Positions 13,796-21,807 of a stretch of DNA of 64,000 nt are shown in pieces. The notes below the pieces were generated by a model that was given only the letters and a program-made list of their open reading frames with translations, was not told the origin of the DNA and did no database searches. Source of the stretch: JBMYRH01 sp049602155 (GTDB taxonomy: Bacteria; Myxococcota_A; UBA9042; PHBI01; JBMYRH01); assembly GCA_049602155.1 (NCBI GenBank), contig JBMYRH010000012.1, positions 131,765 to 195,764 on the forward strand, read 5' to 3'. A program made the position numbers and the translations under genes. Position 1 is the first letter of the stretch; each line of letters opens with the position of its first letter.

Positions 13796-16720
13796 ATGCG
13801 ACGATGCAACACCAGCGGACTGCGCGCTTTGGGCGTACTCTGCATTCTGTCTCTCAGCACGTTATCGGGCTGCTCGGATACCTTAACCGGCGGTGAAGGT
13901 TCCGGTTCGGAGGAGAACCCTGGCGGCGCTGACGCGGCGAGCGCTCCCTCGGCCGATGGTGGCTCCACTGCCGTGGGGACCGACGGCTCCTCCGAGACCG
14001 GTGAGCCGACTGGGGACACGAGCGCGACGGGCGCAGGGGACAGCGCCACGACGCCCTCCGGCGATACACAAGGCGGCGACCCCACGGGCGAAGACACCGG
14101 CCCTGTCGATCTCCCCGACGGCGCAGAGCTCATCGAAGGCTTCGTGCGCTTCGCGGCCCCCGCCGATGGGGCCACCGTCTCTGGGACGACGCGCATCCTC
14201 TTGGAGCCGGTCGGCTTCGACGAGCTCCGGGTCGAGGTGGTCGATGTGACCATCGACGGCACGATCATATTCCATGATTTGAAGCTCCCGACGGAGTTCC
14301 ACCTCGACACCCGCGGGATCGACGCCACCTCTTTGACCCTCGATGTCATCGCCAAGACCGGGGTATCCGAGGCGACCGATACCCTGACGATTCAGCTCGA
14401 CAACCCGGGCTTCTCGATCGACGAGGTCACGCCATCGAGCCCGGTGTTGAGCAACAATGAGACGATTCACCTCACCGTGAAGACCTCGGACCCAGACGCG
14501 CAGGTCATCGCTGACTTCTCTGCGCTCGACTCGGGCTTCAACCCATCGAATGTCACCGTGACAGGTGGTCTGGGGGTCTTTGACGTCGCCTACACGGTGA
14601 CTGCAGCCAACATGCAAGCCGATGGCCGCTACACCGTGCCGGTCAGCGCGACGGTCGGGGAGGATACGGTCAGCCATAACCTCTTGATGGTGGATCTCCG
14701 CAATCAACCCGTGACGCCCTTCACGATCCCGGGCGGGGTCTTCGTCAACGAGCCCCTCCCGCTTCCCAGCCCAGACTGGATGGGGATGGCGCCGACCGTC
14801 GCTGGCGGCAATACGCACATCGTGACTGGCGGCTCGGCTAAGGTCGCGATCGAATTCTATAATCAGCCGTTCACGAGCGAGATCAGCGGCCTCATCGTCG
14901 GCCTTGAGAACCACTCTGGCTACTACCAGCTGCCGCTCTACGGTTCGACGGGGTTTGAAGAGGTCTTGATGGTCCTGCGTACCTTCTTGGCGGAGGAGAC
15001 GCCGCCCCTGGTCTTACCCATTCGCTTCGCGCTGCGTGATGTCCGTGGTCGCGTCTCCGCGTACTCGGGTCACATGATGACGGTCCAGGCGGTCGGTGGC
15101 GGTGACGTGCAGGTCAGCGTGAGCTTTGACCAAGACGTCGACATCGATCTCCACGTGCTCGAGCCGAACACCAGCGGTCAGGCGGCAGATGCTTGCTCAC
15201 CTGCGGGTGGCTGTGAGCTCTACTACGGGGACAAGTCGTGTCCCTCGGGGGGGCAGCTTGACCTCGACTCCAACGCCGCGTGCGGTATCGATGGGATCAA
15301 CAACGAGAACATCTTTTGGCCCGAGGGTCAGGCGCCGGTGGGCAACTACACCGTCCGTGTCGCCTTCTGGTCCGACTGCTGCAACTGCGGCTCGAATTAC
15401 ACGGTCACCATTCAGTACTGCGGGTTTGTCGAGGTCTACGAAGGTAGCTTCCTCCCCAATACCGACACCGGTGGGGGCGCGGGGGCCGGCATCACCGTGG
15501 CCCAGTTCGATAACTGCAACTGCGGTAAGCGCGTCATCGGTGACGCACGCTACCGTGACCAAACCTTTGATGCGGGGGGCATCTCGGCTCGGATGATGCG
15601 GCCTGTGCGCCACGCGATCGTCAACGTCTTCCAGGTGAACGGTGAGCCCGACGCGCCAGGCGGTGGGGACGATCCTGAGGACACGCTGATCGGCGAGACG
15701 ACGACCGATCGTAACGGCCACTACGAAGTCAACTACGCCGCTGACTCAGAGGCTGATCTCTACGTGGAGATCGTCAGTCAAACCAACGCCGATGATGGCC
15801 TCCGCGACATCATCGTCGCGGACAACCCGAAGTTCGGGAACGAGTACCGGGTCCGATCGGACGTTTTCACCAGCCCAGGCGAGGACGCCAACATCACCTT
15901 CTCGCAGAAGGACTTCGAGATCAGCGACGACAACCTTGCTGGGGCCTTCAACATCTTTGATGTCCTCCTGACCGGCCATGATCGCGTCACGCTGATGACG
16001 GGGCGAGAGCTCGGTGAGGTCCGCGGCTTCTGGATGACGGGCTTTGACTCGACGGACACGCTCTACTGCAGCCAGAAGGCTTATGACGCCGAGAACTGCA
16101 ACGAGCTTGGCGCCTTGAGTGTCCGAGGAAACGACCAAGACCGCGATGAGTGGGACGACATGATCATCTTGCGTGAGCTCTTCAAGCTCGCCACCGAGCG
16201 CGTGAGCCGAGATGACAGCCCATCGGGTCAAAGCGATGGCACCCGCTCTGACGTTCGCCGGGCTTGGACAGAGGGGCTCAGCACCTTCTTCGCGTGCGAT
16301 GCCATGGAGACGCAGTACTTCGTGAACACGACGCCTCGCGTGGGCTACATGATCTATGACATCCGCGACCTTGAGTTGATGGACACGCCGTGGGCGTTCC
16401 GGACCTCCAATGGTGAGATGGATGGTGACCTCTCGGACAGCCTCGTCTCGTCCTTCCTCTGGGACCTCGCGGACAGCAGCGTCAACGAGGTCTGGGACGG
16501 TGTCCATGGGGCACGCGCAGGCATCTACGACGTCCTCTTCACCTACTTCAACATGGCCTCATGGGTGGATCGAGGGACGCCGGGGGTGGACCTCGTGGAG
16601 TTCCTCGATGGCTGGTTCTGTCGTGGGTGGAAGAAGACGACAGAGGTCGAGGATCTCCTCGTGAATCATCGACAGTTCAACTACGACTTCGACGGGCCTT
16701 TGGCCTGCAGCAGCGAATAG
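13796..16720 (+). CDS. Large lipoprotein: linker, YfaP/DUF2135-like domain, carboxypeptidase-regulatory-like domain, peptidase-like C-terminus
   Basis: 974 residues. Lipoprotein signal MRRCNTSGLRALGVLCILSLS ending in the lipobox LSGC (Cys 26), then a ~80-residue Gly/Ser/Asp/Thr linker. Ig-like strands follow. A domain near 440-545 (VSVSFDQDVDIDLHVLEP, with paired Cys) resembles YfaP/DUF2135. Near 600-660, TTDRNGHYEVNYAADSEADL looks like a carboxypeptidase-regulatory fold. The C-terminus has WDDMIILRELFKLATE and RRAWTEGLSTFFACDA, reminiscent of an HExxH...E zinc-peptidase core in which both His are lost (REL-FK). ATG 13796 was chosen for the lipobox and GAGG site; the frame extends to 13739 with no signal character. 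It is followed after 10 bp by the LNR-repeat lipoprotein, so an operon. Confidence 0.8.
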   Translation: MRRCNTSGLRALGVLCILSLSTLSGCSDTLTGGEGSGSEENPGGADAASAPSADGGSTAVGTDGSSETGEPTGDTSATGAGDSATTPSGDTQGGDPTGEDTGPVDLPDGAELIEGFVRFAAPADGATVSGTTRILLEPVGFDELRVEVVDVTIDGTIIFHDLKLPTEFHLDTRGIDATSLTLDVIAKTGVSEATDTLTIQLDNPGFSIDEVTPSSPVLSNNETIHLTVKTSDPDAQVIADFSALDSGFNPSNVTVTGGLGVFDVAYTVTAANMQADGRYTVPVSATVGEDTVSHNLLMVDLRNQPVTPFTIPGGVFVNEPLPLPSPDWMGMAPTVAGGNTHIVTGGSAKVAIEFYNQPFTSEISGLIVGLENHSGYYQLPLYGSTGFEEVLMVLRTFLAEETPPLVLPIRFALRDVRGRVSAYSGHMMTVQAVGGGDVQVSVSFDQDVDIDLHVLEPNTSGQAADACSPAGGCELYYGDKSCPSGGQLDLDSNAACGIDGINNENIFWPEGQAPVGNYTVRVAFWSDCCNCGSNYTVTIQYCGFVEVYEGSFLPNTDTGGGAGAGITVAQFDNCNCGKRVIGDARYRDQTFDAGGISARMMRPVRHAIVNVFQVNGEPDAPGGGDDPEDTLIGETTTDRNGHYEVNYAADSEADLYVEIVSQTNADDGLRDIIVADNPKFGNEYRVRSDVFTSPGEDANITFSQKDFEISDDNLAGAFNIFDVLLTGHDRVTLMTGRELGEVRGFWMTGFDSTDTLYCSQKAYDAENCNELGALSVRGNDQDRDEWDDMIILRELFKLATERVSRDDSPSGQSDGTRSDVRRAWTEGLSTFFACDAMETQYFVNTTPRVGYMIYDIRDLELMDTPWAFRTSNGEMDGDLSDSLVSSFLWDLADSSVNEVWDGVHGARAGIYDVLFTYFNMASWVDRGTPGVDLVEFLDGWFCRGWKKTTEVEDLLVNHRQFNYDFDGPLACSSE

Positions 16721-16730
16721 GGAGTCCGTG

Positions 16731-19439
16731 ATGTGTATGCGACGATTGAGTGTCGGTGTGCTTTGTGCGGGTGCCGCGTTGGCGGCCCTCGGCTGTGAAG
16801 GTGTCCCGCAGGACGCAAGCCCAGCGGTGACAGCCGCCTCCACCCAAGACACCTCTGCCGGGGAGTTTGGCGTGGACGGAGCGGAGGGCGAGTCCTCCGT
16901 GCCCGAGGAGGACGACAACACCCTGAGCGGTCCTGCGTGCCAGTTCGACTACGAATGCGATGCGCTGATCGAGACGTTAGTGTGCCAGATCGCCTTCTGC
17001 GATAACGGCACCTGCGCGGAGACGCTGCGCCCTGACGGATCGGCCTGTGACGACGGTAACGCTTGCACCGAGGAGGGCACCTGCAGCGAGGGTGTCTGTG
17101 TGCCTGGTGACGACGTCGTGTGCTTCTCGAACAACCCTTGCATCATCGACGGATGTGACCCGGAGTCGGGGTGCACAGCCACGAATTCCACAGAGGCTTG
17201 TGACGATGGCAGCGACTGCACCTTGGACGACGTCTGCTTCGCGGGCGAGTGCCGGGGTATCCCCAAGAACTGTGACGACAATGACCCCTGCACCAGCGAG
17301 ACCTGTGACATCATCGAGGGCTGTGTCTACAGCTTCAACAACGCCCCGTGTATCGACGGTGATGGCTGCACGACCGATGACCGGTGTGACCAAGGGGTCT
17401 GCAAGGGTACGGCGATTCAAGGCTGCGTCGACCCCGAGTGTGGTGACGGCCTGTGTCAAAGCCCCGAAGATTGCAACAACTGCATAGAAGACTGCCCGAC
17501 TTGCTGCGAGGCCGGGTCGATCCCCAACTGCCTCGGCACCTGCTCGACCGCGTCCGACTACGGTGATGGGAGCTGTGATCCAGCCTTTGATTGCGAGGAG
17601 TCACTCTTTGACGACGGTGACTGCCTCCCCTGCGGCCTCGGCGGGCTCCCGGACTGCAACGACTTCTGCATGACCAGCTCCTCTGCCGGTGATGGTGTCT
17701 GTGACGATGGTGGTAACGGCGTCGTCGACTTGAACTGCGAGGCGTTCAACTTTGATGGCGGCGATTGTGCGGTGTGCGCGGAGGGCGAGATCCCAGCTTG
17801 TGGTGGCGGCTGCGCGGCCAGCACGATCGCGAACGGGACCTGTGATGACGCGATGAACTGCATCAAGAACGAAGGTGACGGCGGAGATTGCTGTCCCGAG
17901 GGGCAGGTCCCCAACTGCACCGGTGGTTGCACATACGCGACTTGGCTCGGTGATGGCTACTGCGACTCCGCGCTCAATTGTGAACTGACCCTGAACGACA
18001 TGGGTGACTGTGGCTGCCTGCCCGGCTGGGGTTTGGACTGCAGCGGTGAGTGCGCGGACTTGGCGCTCAAGGGTGACGGCACGTGCCATGAGGGGGCCGG
18101 GGTCGACGTTGACTTCCACTGCGCGGCGCACGAATACGATGGCGGAGACTGCGCGCTTTGCCCGGAGGGCGAGCTCCCTGCGTGTGGTGGCGGCTGCACC
18201 CCGAACACGATGAGCGATGGCGTCTGCGACGTCACCTTGAACTGCGTCAAGAACGGTAACGACGCTGGGGACTGCTGCCCCGAGGGGCAGATCGGCAATT
18301 GCAGCGGCGGCTGCACCACCGCGACGTGGATTCAAGATAACATTTGCGACTCGTCGTTGAACTGCGCGATGACCGGCTACGATGGTGGCGACTGTGACTG
18401 CCCCGCCGGCCATGTCTTAGACTGCGTCGGCTTCTGCTTTGATACGGCGCTGAAGGGCAACGGCACCTGCGACGCTGGCGCTGGCCCGGTGCCCTACGTG
18501 GACTTCTTCTGTGACGCTCATGGCTACGATGACGGTGACTGTGAACCTTGCGGCGAGGGCTTGATCGCAGACTGCGCGGGCGGGTGCAGCCCGGACACGA
18601 CCGGGGATGGTGTCTGCGACGATCTGATGAACTGCATCAAGAACAACGCCGATGGTGGCGACTGCTGTCCAGATGGCCAGCTGGCGACATGCACTGGCGG
18701 ATGTTACTCAGCCTCTTCCCTCGGTGGGACCTACTGCAACGCAGACTTCGACTGCATCGCGCTCGGGTTTGATGCAGGGGCGTGCGTGACGACAGGTGCG
18801 TGCGCGGCGGATCAGATCTATGGATGCGCCGGGCTCTGTGGCACTGCCGACATGGTGGGCGACGGCGTCTGTCAAGACGGCACGGACGGCGGCCTCGACC
18901 TCAACTGTGAGCATTACGAGGGTGACGGCGGCGACTGCACCCCTTGCCCTGAGGGCGAGCTGCCCGCGTGCACGGGGGGCTGTGTGGCGGCGAACAAGCT
19001 CTCGGATGGGACCTGTGACGCGGAGCTGGACTGCCCGAAGCATGACAATGACGTGGGCGACTGCTGCCCCTCGGGTCAGTCGGCGAACTGCAACGGTGGG
19101 TGCACAACCTCGTCTTGGTTCGGCGACGGCTACTGCGACAGCGCGCTGAACTGCGCCGGGACGAATTGGGACGCTGGCGATTGCTGCCCAGAGGGCCAAG
19201 AGGAGGACTGCAATGATCAGTGCACAGACGCCTCACTCAAAGGCAATGGGACGTGTGACGAACCGTTTAACTGCTTGGCAGCGAACTTCGACGGAGGCGA
19301 TTGCCCGGTCGTCTGCTCAGCCACGCAGGTCGAGAACTGCAACGGTGGGTGCACGACGGCGACGTGGATCAACGACGGCTTCTGCGACGCCTCGCTCAAT
19401 TGTGCCGAGACAAACTGGGATGGGGGCGATTGCCCCTAG
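16731..19439 (+). CDS. Cys-rich lipoprotein with 15 tandem LNR/Notch-like repeats
   Basis: 902 residues. Lipobox LAALGC follows a short signal. Residues ~60-240 hold EGF/Cys-rich calcium-binding-like units (CDDGNACTEEGTC, CDDGSDCTLDDVC). From ~255 to the end there are 15 units of the type DGxCDxxxNCxxxxxDxGDC, with Cys and Asp spacing close to Lin-12/Notch repeats, which fold around Ca2+ with three disulfides. Alternating long and short units suggest duplication of a pair. ATG 16731 has GGAG 6 nt upstream; an in-frame GTG at 16728 is less likely. Probably a Ca2+-stabilised stalk on the outer surface, co-expressed with the preceding lipoprotein. Partner and function unknown. Confidence 0.82.
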   Translation: MCMRRLSVGVLCAGAALAALGCEGVPQDASPAVTAASTQDTSAGEFGVDGAEGESSVPEEDDNTLSGPACQFDYECDALIETLVCQIAFCDNGTCAETLRPDGSACDDGNACTEEGTCSEGVCVPGDDVVCFSNNPCIIDGCDPESGCTATNSTEACDDGSDCTLDDVCFAGECRGIPKNCDDNDPCTSETCDIIEGCVYSFNNAPCIDGDGCTTDDRCDQGVCKGTAIQGCVDPECGDGLCQSPEDCNNCIEDCPTCCEAGSIPNCLGTCSTASDYGDGSCDPAFDCEESLFDDGDCLPCGLGGLPDCNDFCMTSSSAGDGVCDDGGNGVVDLNCEAFNFDGGDCAVCAEGEIPACGGGCAASTIANGTCDDAMNCIKNEGDGGDCCPEGQVPNCTGGCTYATWLGDGYCDSALNCELTLNDMGDCGCLPGWGLDCSGECADLALKGDGTCHEGAGVDVDFHCAAHEYDGGDCALCPEGELPACGGGCTPNTMSDGVCDVTLNCVKNGNDAGDCCPEGQIGNCSGGCTTATWIQDNICDSSLNCAMTGYDGGDCDCPAGHVLDCVGFCFDTALKGNGTCDAGAGPVPYVDFFCDAHGYDDGDCEPCGEGLIADCAGGCSPDTTGDGVCDDLMNCIKNNADGGDCCPDGQLATCTGGCYSASSLGGTYCNADFDCIALGFDAGACVTTGACAADQIYGCAGLCGTADMVGDGVCQDGTDGGLDLNCEHYEGDGGDCTPCPEGELPACTGGCVAANKLSDGTCDAELDCPKHDNDVGDCCPSGQSANCNGGCTTSSWFGDGYCDSALNCAGTNWDAGDCCPEGQEEDCNDQCTDASLKGNGTCDEPFNCLAANFDGGDCPVVCSATQVENCNGGCTTATWINDGFCDASLNCAETNWDGGDCP

Positions 19440-19470
19440 CTCAGTGCGGCTGATAATGGCGCTTCAGCGA

Positions 19471-19496
19471 AGGTGACGCCGTCGGCGGCGTCACCT
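19471..19496 (+). terminator. GC-rich stem-loop after lipoprotein operon
   Basis: Perfect 11-bp arms (AGGTGACGCCG / CGGCGTCACCT) with a 4-nt TCGG loop, 31 bp after the LNR-repeat gene stop and 20 bp from the stop of the convergent small gene. There is no clear T-tract on either side, so it may work with Rho or as an mRNA 3'-end stabiliser. Confidence 0.6.
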
Positions 19497-19516
19497 GTTC
19501 AAACGCGCCGGGCGGC

Positions 19517-19708
19517 CTAGCTGCGGCGTGTCTCGTAGTCGTAGCTGATGAGCTCACCGTTTTGGTAAGTCATGCGCTCGCGGCGGTCCTGGTCTTGGAC
19601 CTGGATCATGCCTCGGGCGTTCTCAGCCGAGAGCTCCTTGGCCGCGGTGATGGCCTCGGCGCGTGTGGGGTGCTGGATGGTGTCCTCACCATAGATGACT
19701 TCGTACAT
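19517..19708 (-). CDS. Small conserved-type protein, unknown function
   Basis: 63 residues, soluble, acidic/polar (starts MYEVIYGEDTIQHPTRAEAI). AGGAG lies 7 nt before the ATG at 19708, which supports real translation despite the size. The predicted fold is short strands plus one helix (AEAITAAKELSAE), and the C-terminal part is rich in Tyr/Arg. No family recognised. It is monocistronic, convergent with the lipoprotein operon and divergent from fdhD. Confidence 0.65.
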   Translation of the reverse strand: MYEVIYGEDTIQHPTRAEAITAAKELSAENARGMIQVQDQDRRERMTYQNGELISYDYETRRS

Positions 19709-19832
19709 GTCTGACTCCTGTGGCGACCTGCTCTTCAGGGTCGCGAGGGAGGCGGAACCTACGGCTCGTGCCGTCGCTTGTCAACGATGACGCGACGCGC
19801 GATACCCTCAAGCCTTAACCCGAGGAGCCTCA

Positions 19833-20660
19833 GTGCCTGAACAACATCAGATTACCCACGTCGAGATGACCCGCTCCGAGGCCGCCTTATCGGTCGAAGA
19901 CGCGGTGATTGTAGAGGAGCCGCTAGAGGTGAGGGTAGACGGTGTGGCACTCGCGGTCTTGATGCGAACTCCCGGCGACGACGCGTCTTTGGCGGCGGGG
20001 TTTTTGCTCACAGAGGGGGTGATCGAGGTCCCCTCCGATCTGACGAGCTTGGGGCCATGCACCGATCCGAATCGCCCTCACGCCGGGAACGTCTTCCTCG
20101 CGCAGCTGGCGCCGGGCTGCCCGGACTCCGCCGAGCGTATTGCTCATGCGCAGCGCGAATTTTACGCCTCGTCGAGCTGCGGTCTGTGCGGCAAGGCGAC
20201 GATCGAGAGCATTCACCAGAGAGTGACCCCCTATGACGCCTATCAGGTCGTCTCCGCTGCGGTCCTCGCGAGCCTCGATGAGGCTGCTGCCGCGCTTCAG
20301 CCGAGCTTCGCCAAGACCGGTGGTTGCCATGCCGCGGTGGCCTTCACAGTCCATGGGCCTGTCAGCGTGTTGGCCTCGGCTGAGGATGTCGGCCGCCACA
20401 ACGCGGTCGACAAGGTCGTCGGCACCCTGCTCCTAGAGGACGCGTTACCGACCCAGGATGCGATCCTCTGGGTCAGCGGGCGCGCCAGCTTCGAGATGGT
20501 TCAGAAGGCACTGATGGCAGGGTTTGCGGCCCTGGTTTGCGTCGGCGCACCGACCTCATTGGCCATCGAGATGGCCCGCGCGAGTCGCCTCGTCTTGGTG
20601 GGCTTCGCGACCGCGCCCGGGCGGTACAACGTGTACGCGGGTCAAGTAGGCGACGAGTAG
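19833..20660 (+). CDS. fdhD: Formate dehydrogenase accessory sulfurtransferase FdhD
   Basis: 275 residues. It has the FdhD signature SSCGLCGKATIESI, whose CxxC carries persulfide sulfur from a cysteine desulfurase to the bis-MGD molybdenum/tungsten cofactor. GDDASLAAGFLLTEGVI, FAKTGGCHAAVAF, EDVGRHNAVDKVVG and VSGRASFEMVQKAL are also typical. GTG 19833 is preceded by GAGGAG. No formate dehydrogenase subunit lies in the window, so its client enzyme is elsewhere. The last 19 bp overlap the tail of the convergent manA-like gene. Confidence 0.95.
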   Translation: MPEQHQITHVEMTRSEAALSVEDAVIVEEPLEVRVDGVALAVLMRTPGDDASLAAGFLLTEGVIEVPSDLTSLGPCTDPNRPHAGNVFLAQLAPGCPDSAERIAHAQREFYASSSCGLCGKATIESIHQRVTPYDAYQVVSAAVLASLDEAAAALQPSFAKTGGCHAAVAFTVHGPVSVLASAEDVGRHNAVDKVVGTLLLEDALPTQDAILWVSGRASFEMVQKALMAGFAALVCVGAPTSLAIEMARASRLVLVGFATAPGRYNVYAGQVGDE

Positions 20661-21688
20661 GTCGCCAGGAGATCTAACCCCTCGCCACTGACTGTGAGCG
20701 GCCTGGCATCGGCGGGCACGACGACGCTCTGACCCCGACGCACAGCGAGGGTGTGCTTGGGTGTATGAAGCGCACCGTGACCTTTGACCGCAGTGAGCGC
20801 CAAGAGGGTCCCGAAGGGAGGCAGGTTCATCTCTCCGGTCCCTGTCCATCGCTCGGTCATGAACCACGGCCAGTCGATCACGCGGGCACGGGTCAGCGTG
20901 CCGCTCCCTGAGCTGAGGTGCTGTGGTGCGGCGCGGCAGCCCTCGACGAAGGGGTCCCCTCCAGGGTGGTCCCACGCGGTGACCTCGAGGGAGCGCGTGA
21001 CGTGAAGCTCGCGCGGGGAGCCCTGAGGATCACGACGCCCGCGGCCATCGTAGCGTCGATTCCAGTCCCAGAAGCGGTAGGTCAGCCCACGGCGACCTGG
21101 CGTGACGAATTGTGGCTCGACGAGGGTGACACCAGCCCCGATCGCGTGCGCTGTCCCTGCAGCGATCACGAAGGCGTCTCCTGAGGTCACTGGGACGAAG
21201 TTCATCAGGGTGTCGAGGGGCCCTTGGTCGCGCAGGCAGGCAGCGACATCTTCCCGCGTGATGCCCTCGCGGAAGCCCAGGTAGAGCCCCGCTCCCGGCT
21301 CAGCGTCGAGGATGATCCAGGCTTCTGGTTTTCCGGACTCATCAGGCCCAAGGGCGGTGTCCCCGTCCTGTGGGTGTACTTGGACGGAGAGGTTGTCGGC
21401 CGAGTCCAAGAGCTTGATCAGCAGGGGCGTCTGCCCGCCATAGCGCGCGGCGACCCCGTGGCCGAGCCAGCCGTTCGGGTCCGTGGAGATCGCGTCAGCG
21501 AGTAGTGTGCCATCGTCATCGAAGCGGCTCGGGAACGAGGGCTCCACCGAGACCTCCCAGGATTCGCCCACGACGCTCTGTGGTGTCACCTCTAAGCCAT
21601 CTTTATAGCGGCTCAATATCCGCTCGCCACCCCACGGTGTACGTGTCGGTGGGGTGAGGTTATCGGCTCGGAGCAGTCGGGGTCTCAT
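20642..21688 (-). CDS. manA: Mannose-6-phosphate isomerase, class I type
   Basis: 348 residues. Zinc-site motifs of type I phosphomannose isomerases are present: NLSVQVHPQDG (Gln and His ligands), SGKPEAWIILDAE (Glu ligand) and VIAAGTAHAIGAG (His ligand), plus the WGG start (PTRTPWGGERI) and YRFWDWNRRYDG. Known: it interconverts fructose-6-P and mannose-6-P, feeding GDP-mannose for polysaccharides. It begins at ATG 21688 and is monocistronic. It could supply the glycan locus at the left edge, but the distance makes that only a guess. Confidence 0.9.
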   Translation of the reverse strand: MRPRLLRADNLTPPTRTPWGGERILSRYKDGLEVTPQSVVGESWEVSVEPSFPSRFDDDGTLLADAISTDPNGWLGHGVAARYGGQTPLLIKLLDSADNLSVQVHPQDGDTALGPDESGKPEAWIILDAEPGAGLYLGFREGITREDVAACLRDQGPLDTLMNFVPVTSGDAFVIAAGTAHAIGAGVTLVEPQFVTPGRRGLTYRFWDWNRRYDGRGRRDPQGSPRELHVTRSLEVTAWDHPGGDPFVEGCRAAPQHLSSGSGTLTRARVIDWPWFMTERWTGTGEMNLPPFGTLLALTAVKGHGALHTPKHTLAVRRGQSVVVPADARPLTVSGEGLDLLATYSSPT

Positions 21689-21752
21689 GGTGCGCGAGTA
21701 TCGCGAGCCCTCCGGGCCCTCGCAAGCGCCGAGGGTCCGCTGACACGTAAAA

Positions 21753-21780
21753 GGGCCCTGGAGCGATCGCTCCAGGGCCC
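21753..21780 (-). terminator. Perfect 28-bp palindromic terminator
   Basis: A perfect inverted repeat with arms GGGCCCTGGAGCGA / TCGCTCCAGGGCCC. On the minus strand it is followed by CTTTTACG, so it forms a strong hairpin plus T-run 28 bp after the beta-propeller lipoprotein stop (21808). It also separates that gene from manA. Confidence 0.85.
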
Positions 21781-21807
21781 CATCGGCGCCTCTCTCGAAC
21801 CTCCGGT

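Noticed and set aside
13883..14914. Long minus-strand frame (343 codons) inside the first lipoprotein gene
   Set aside because: Mirror of a GC-rich coding frame; no signal, motif or ribosome binding site, whereas the plus-strand product has a lipobox and domains.
21753..21780. 28-bp palindrome as an attachment or operator site
   Set aside because: Its position just after a stop codon and the T-run on the minus strand fit a Rho-independent terminator.
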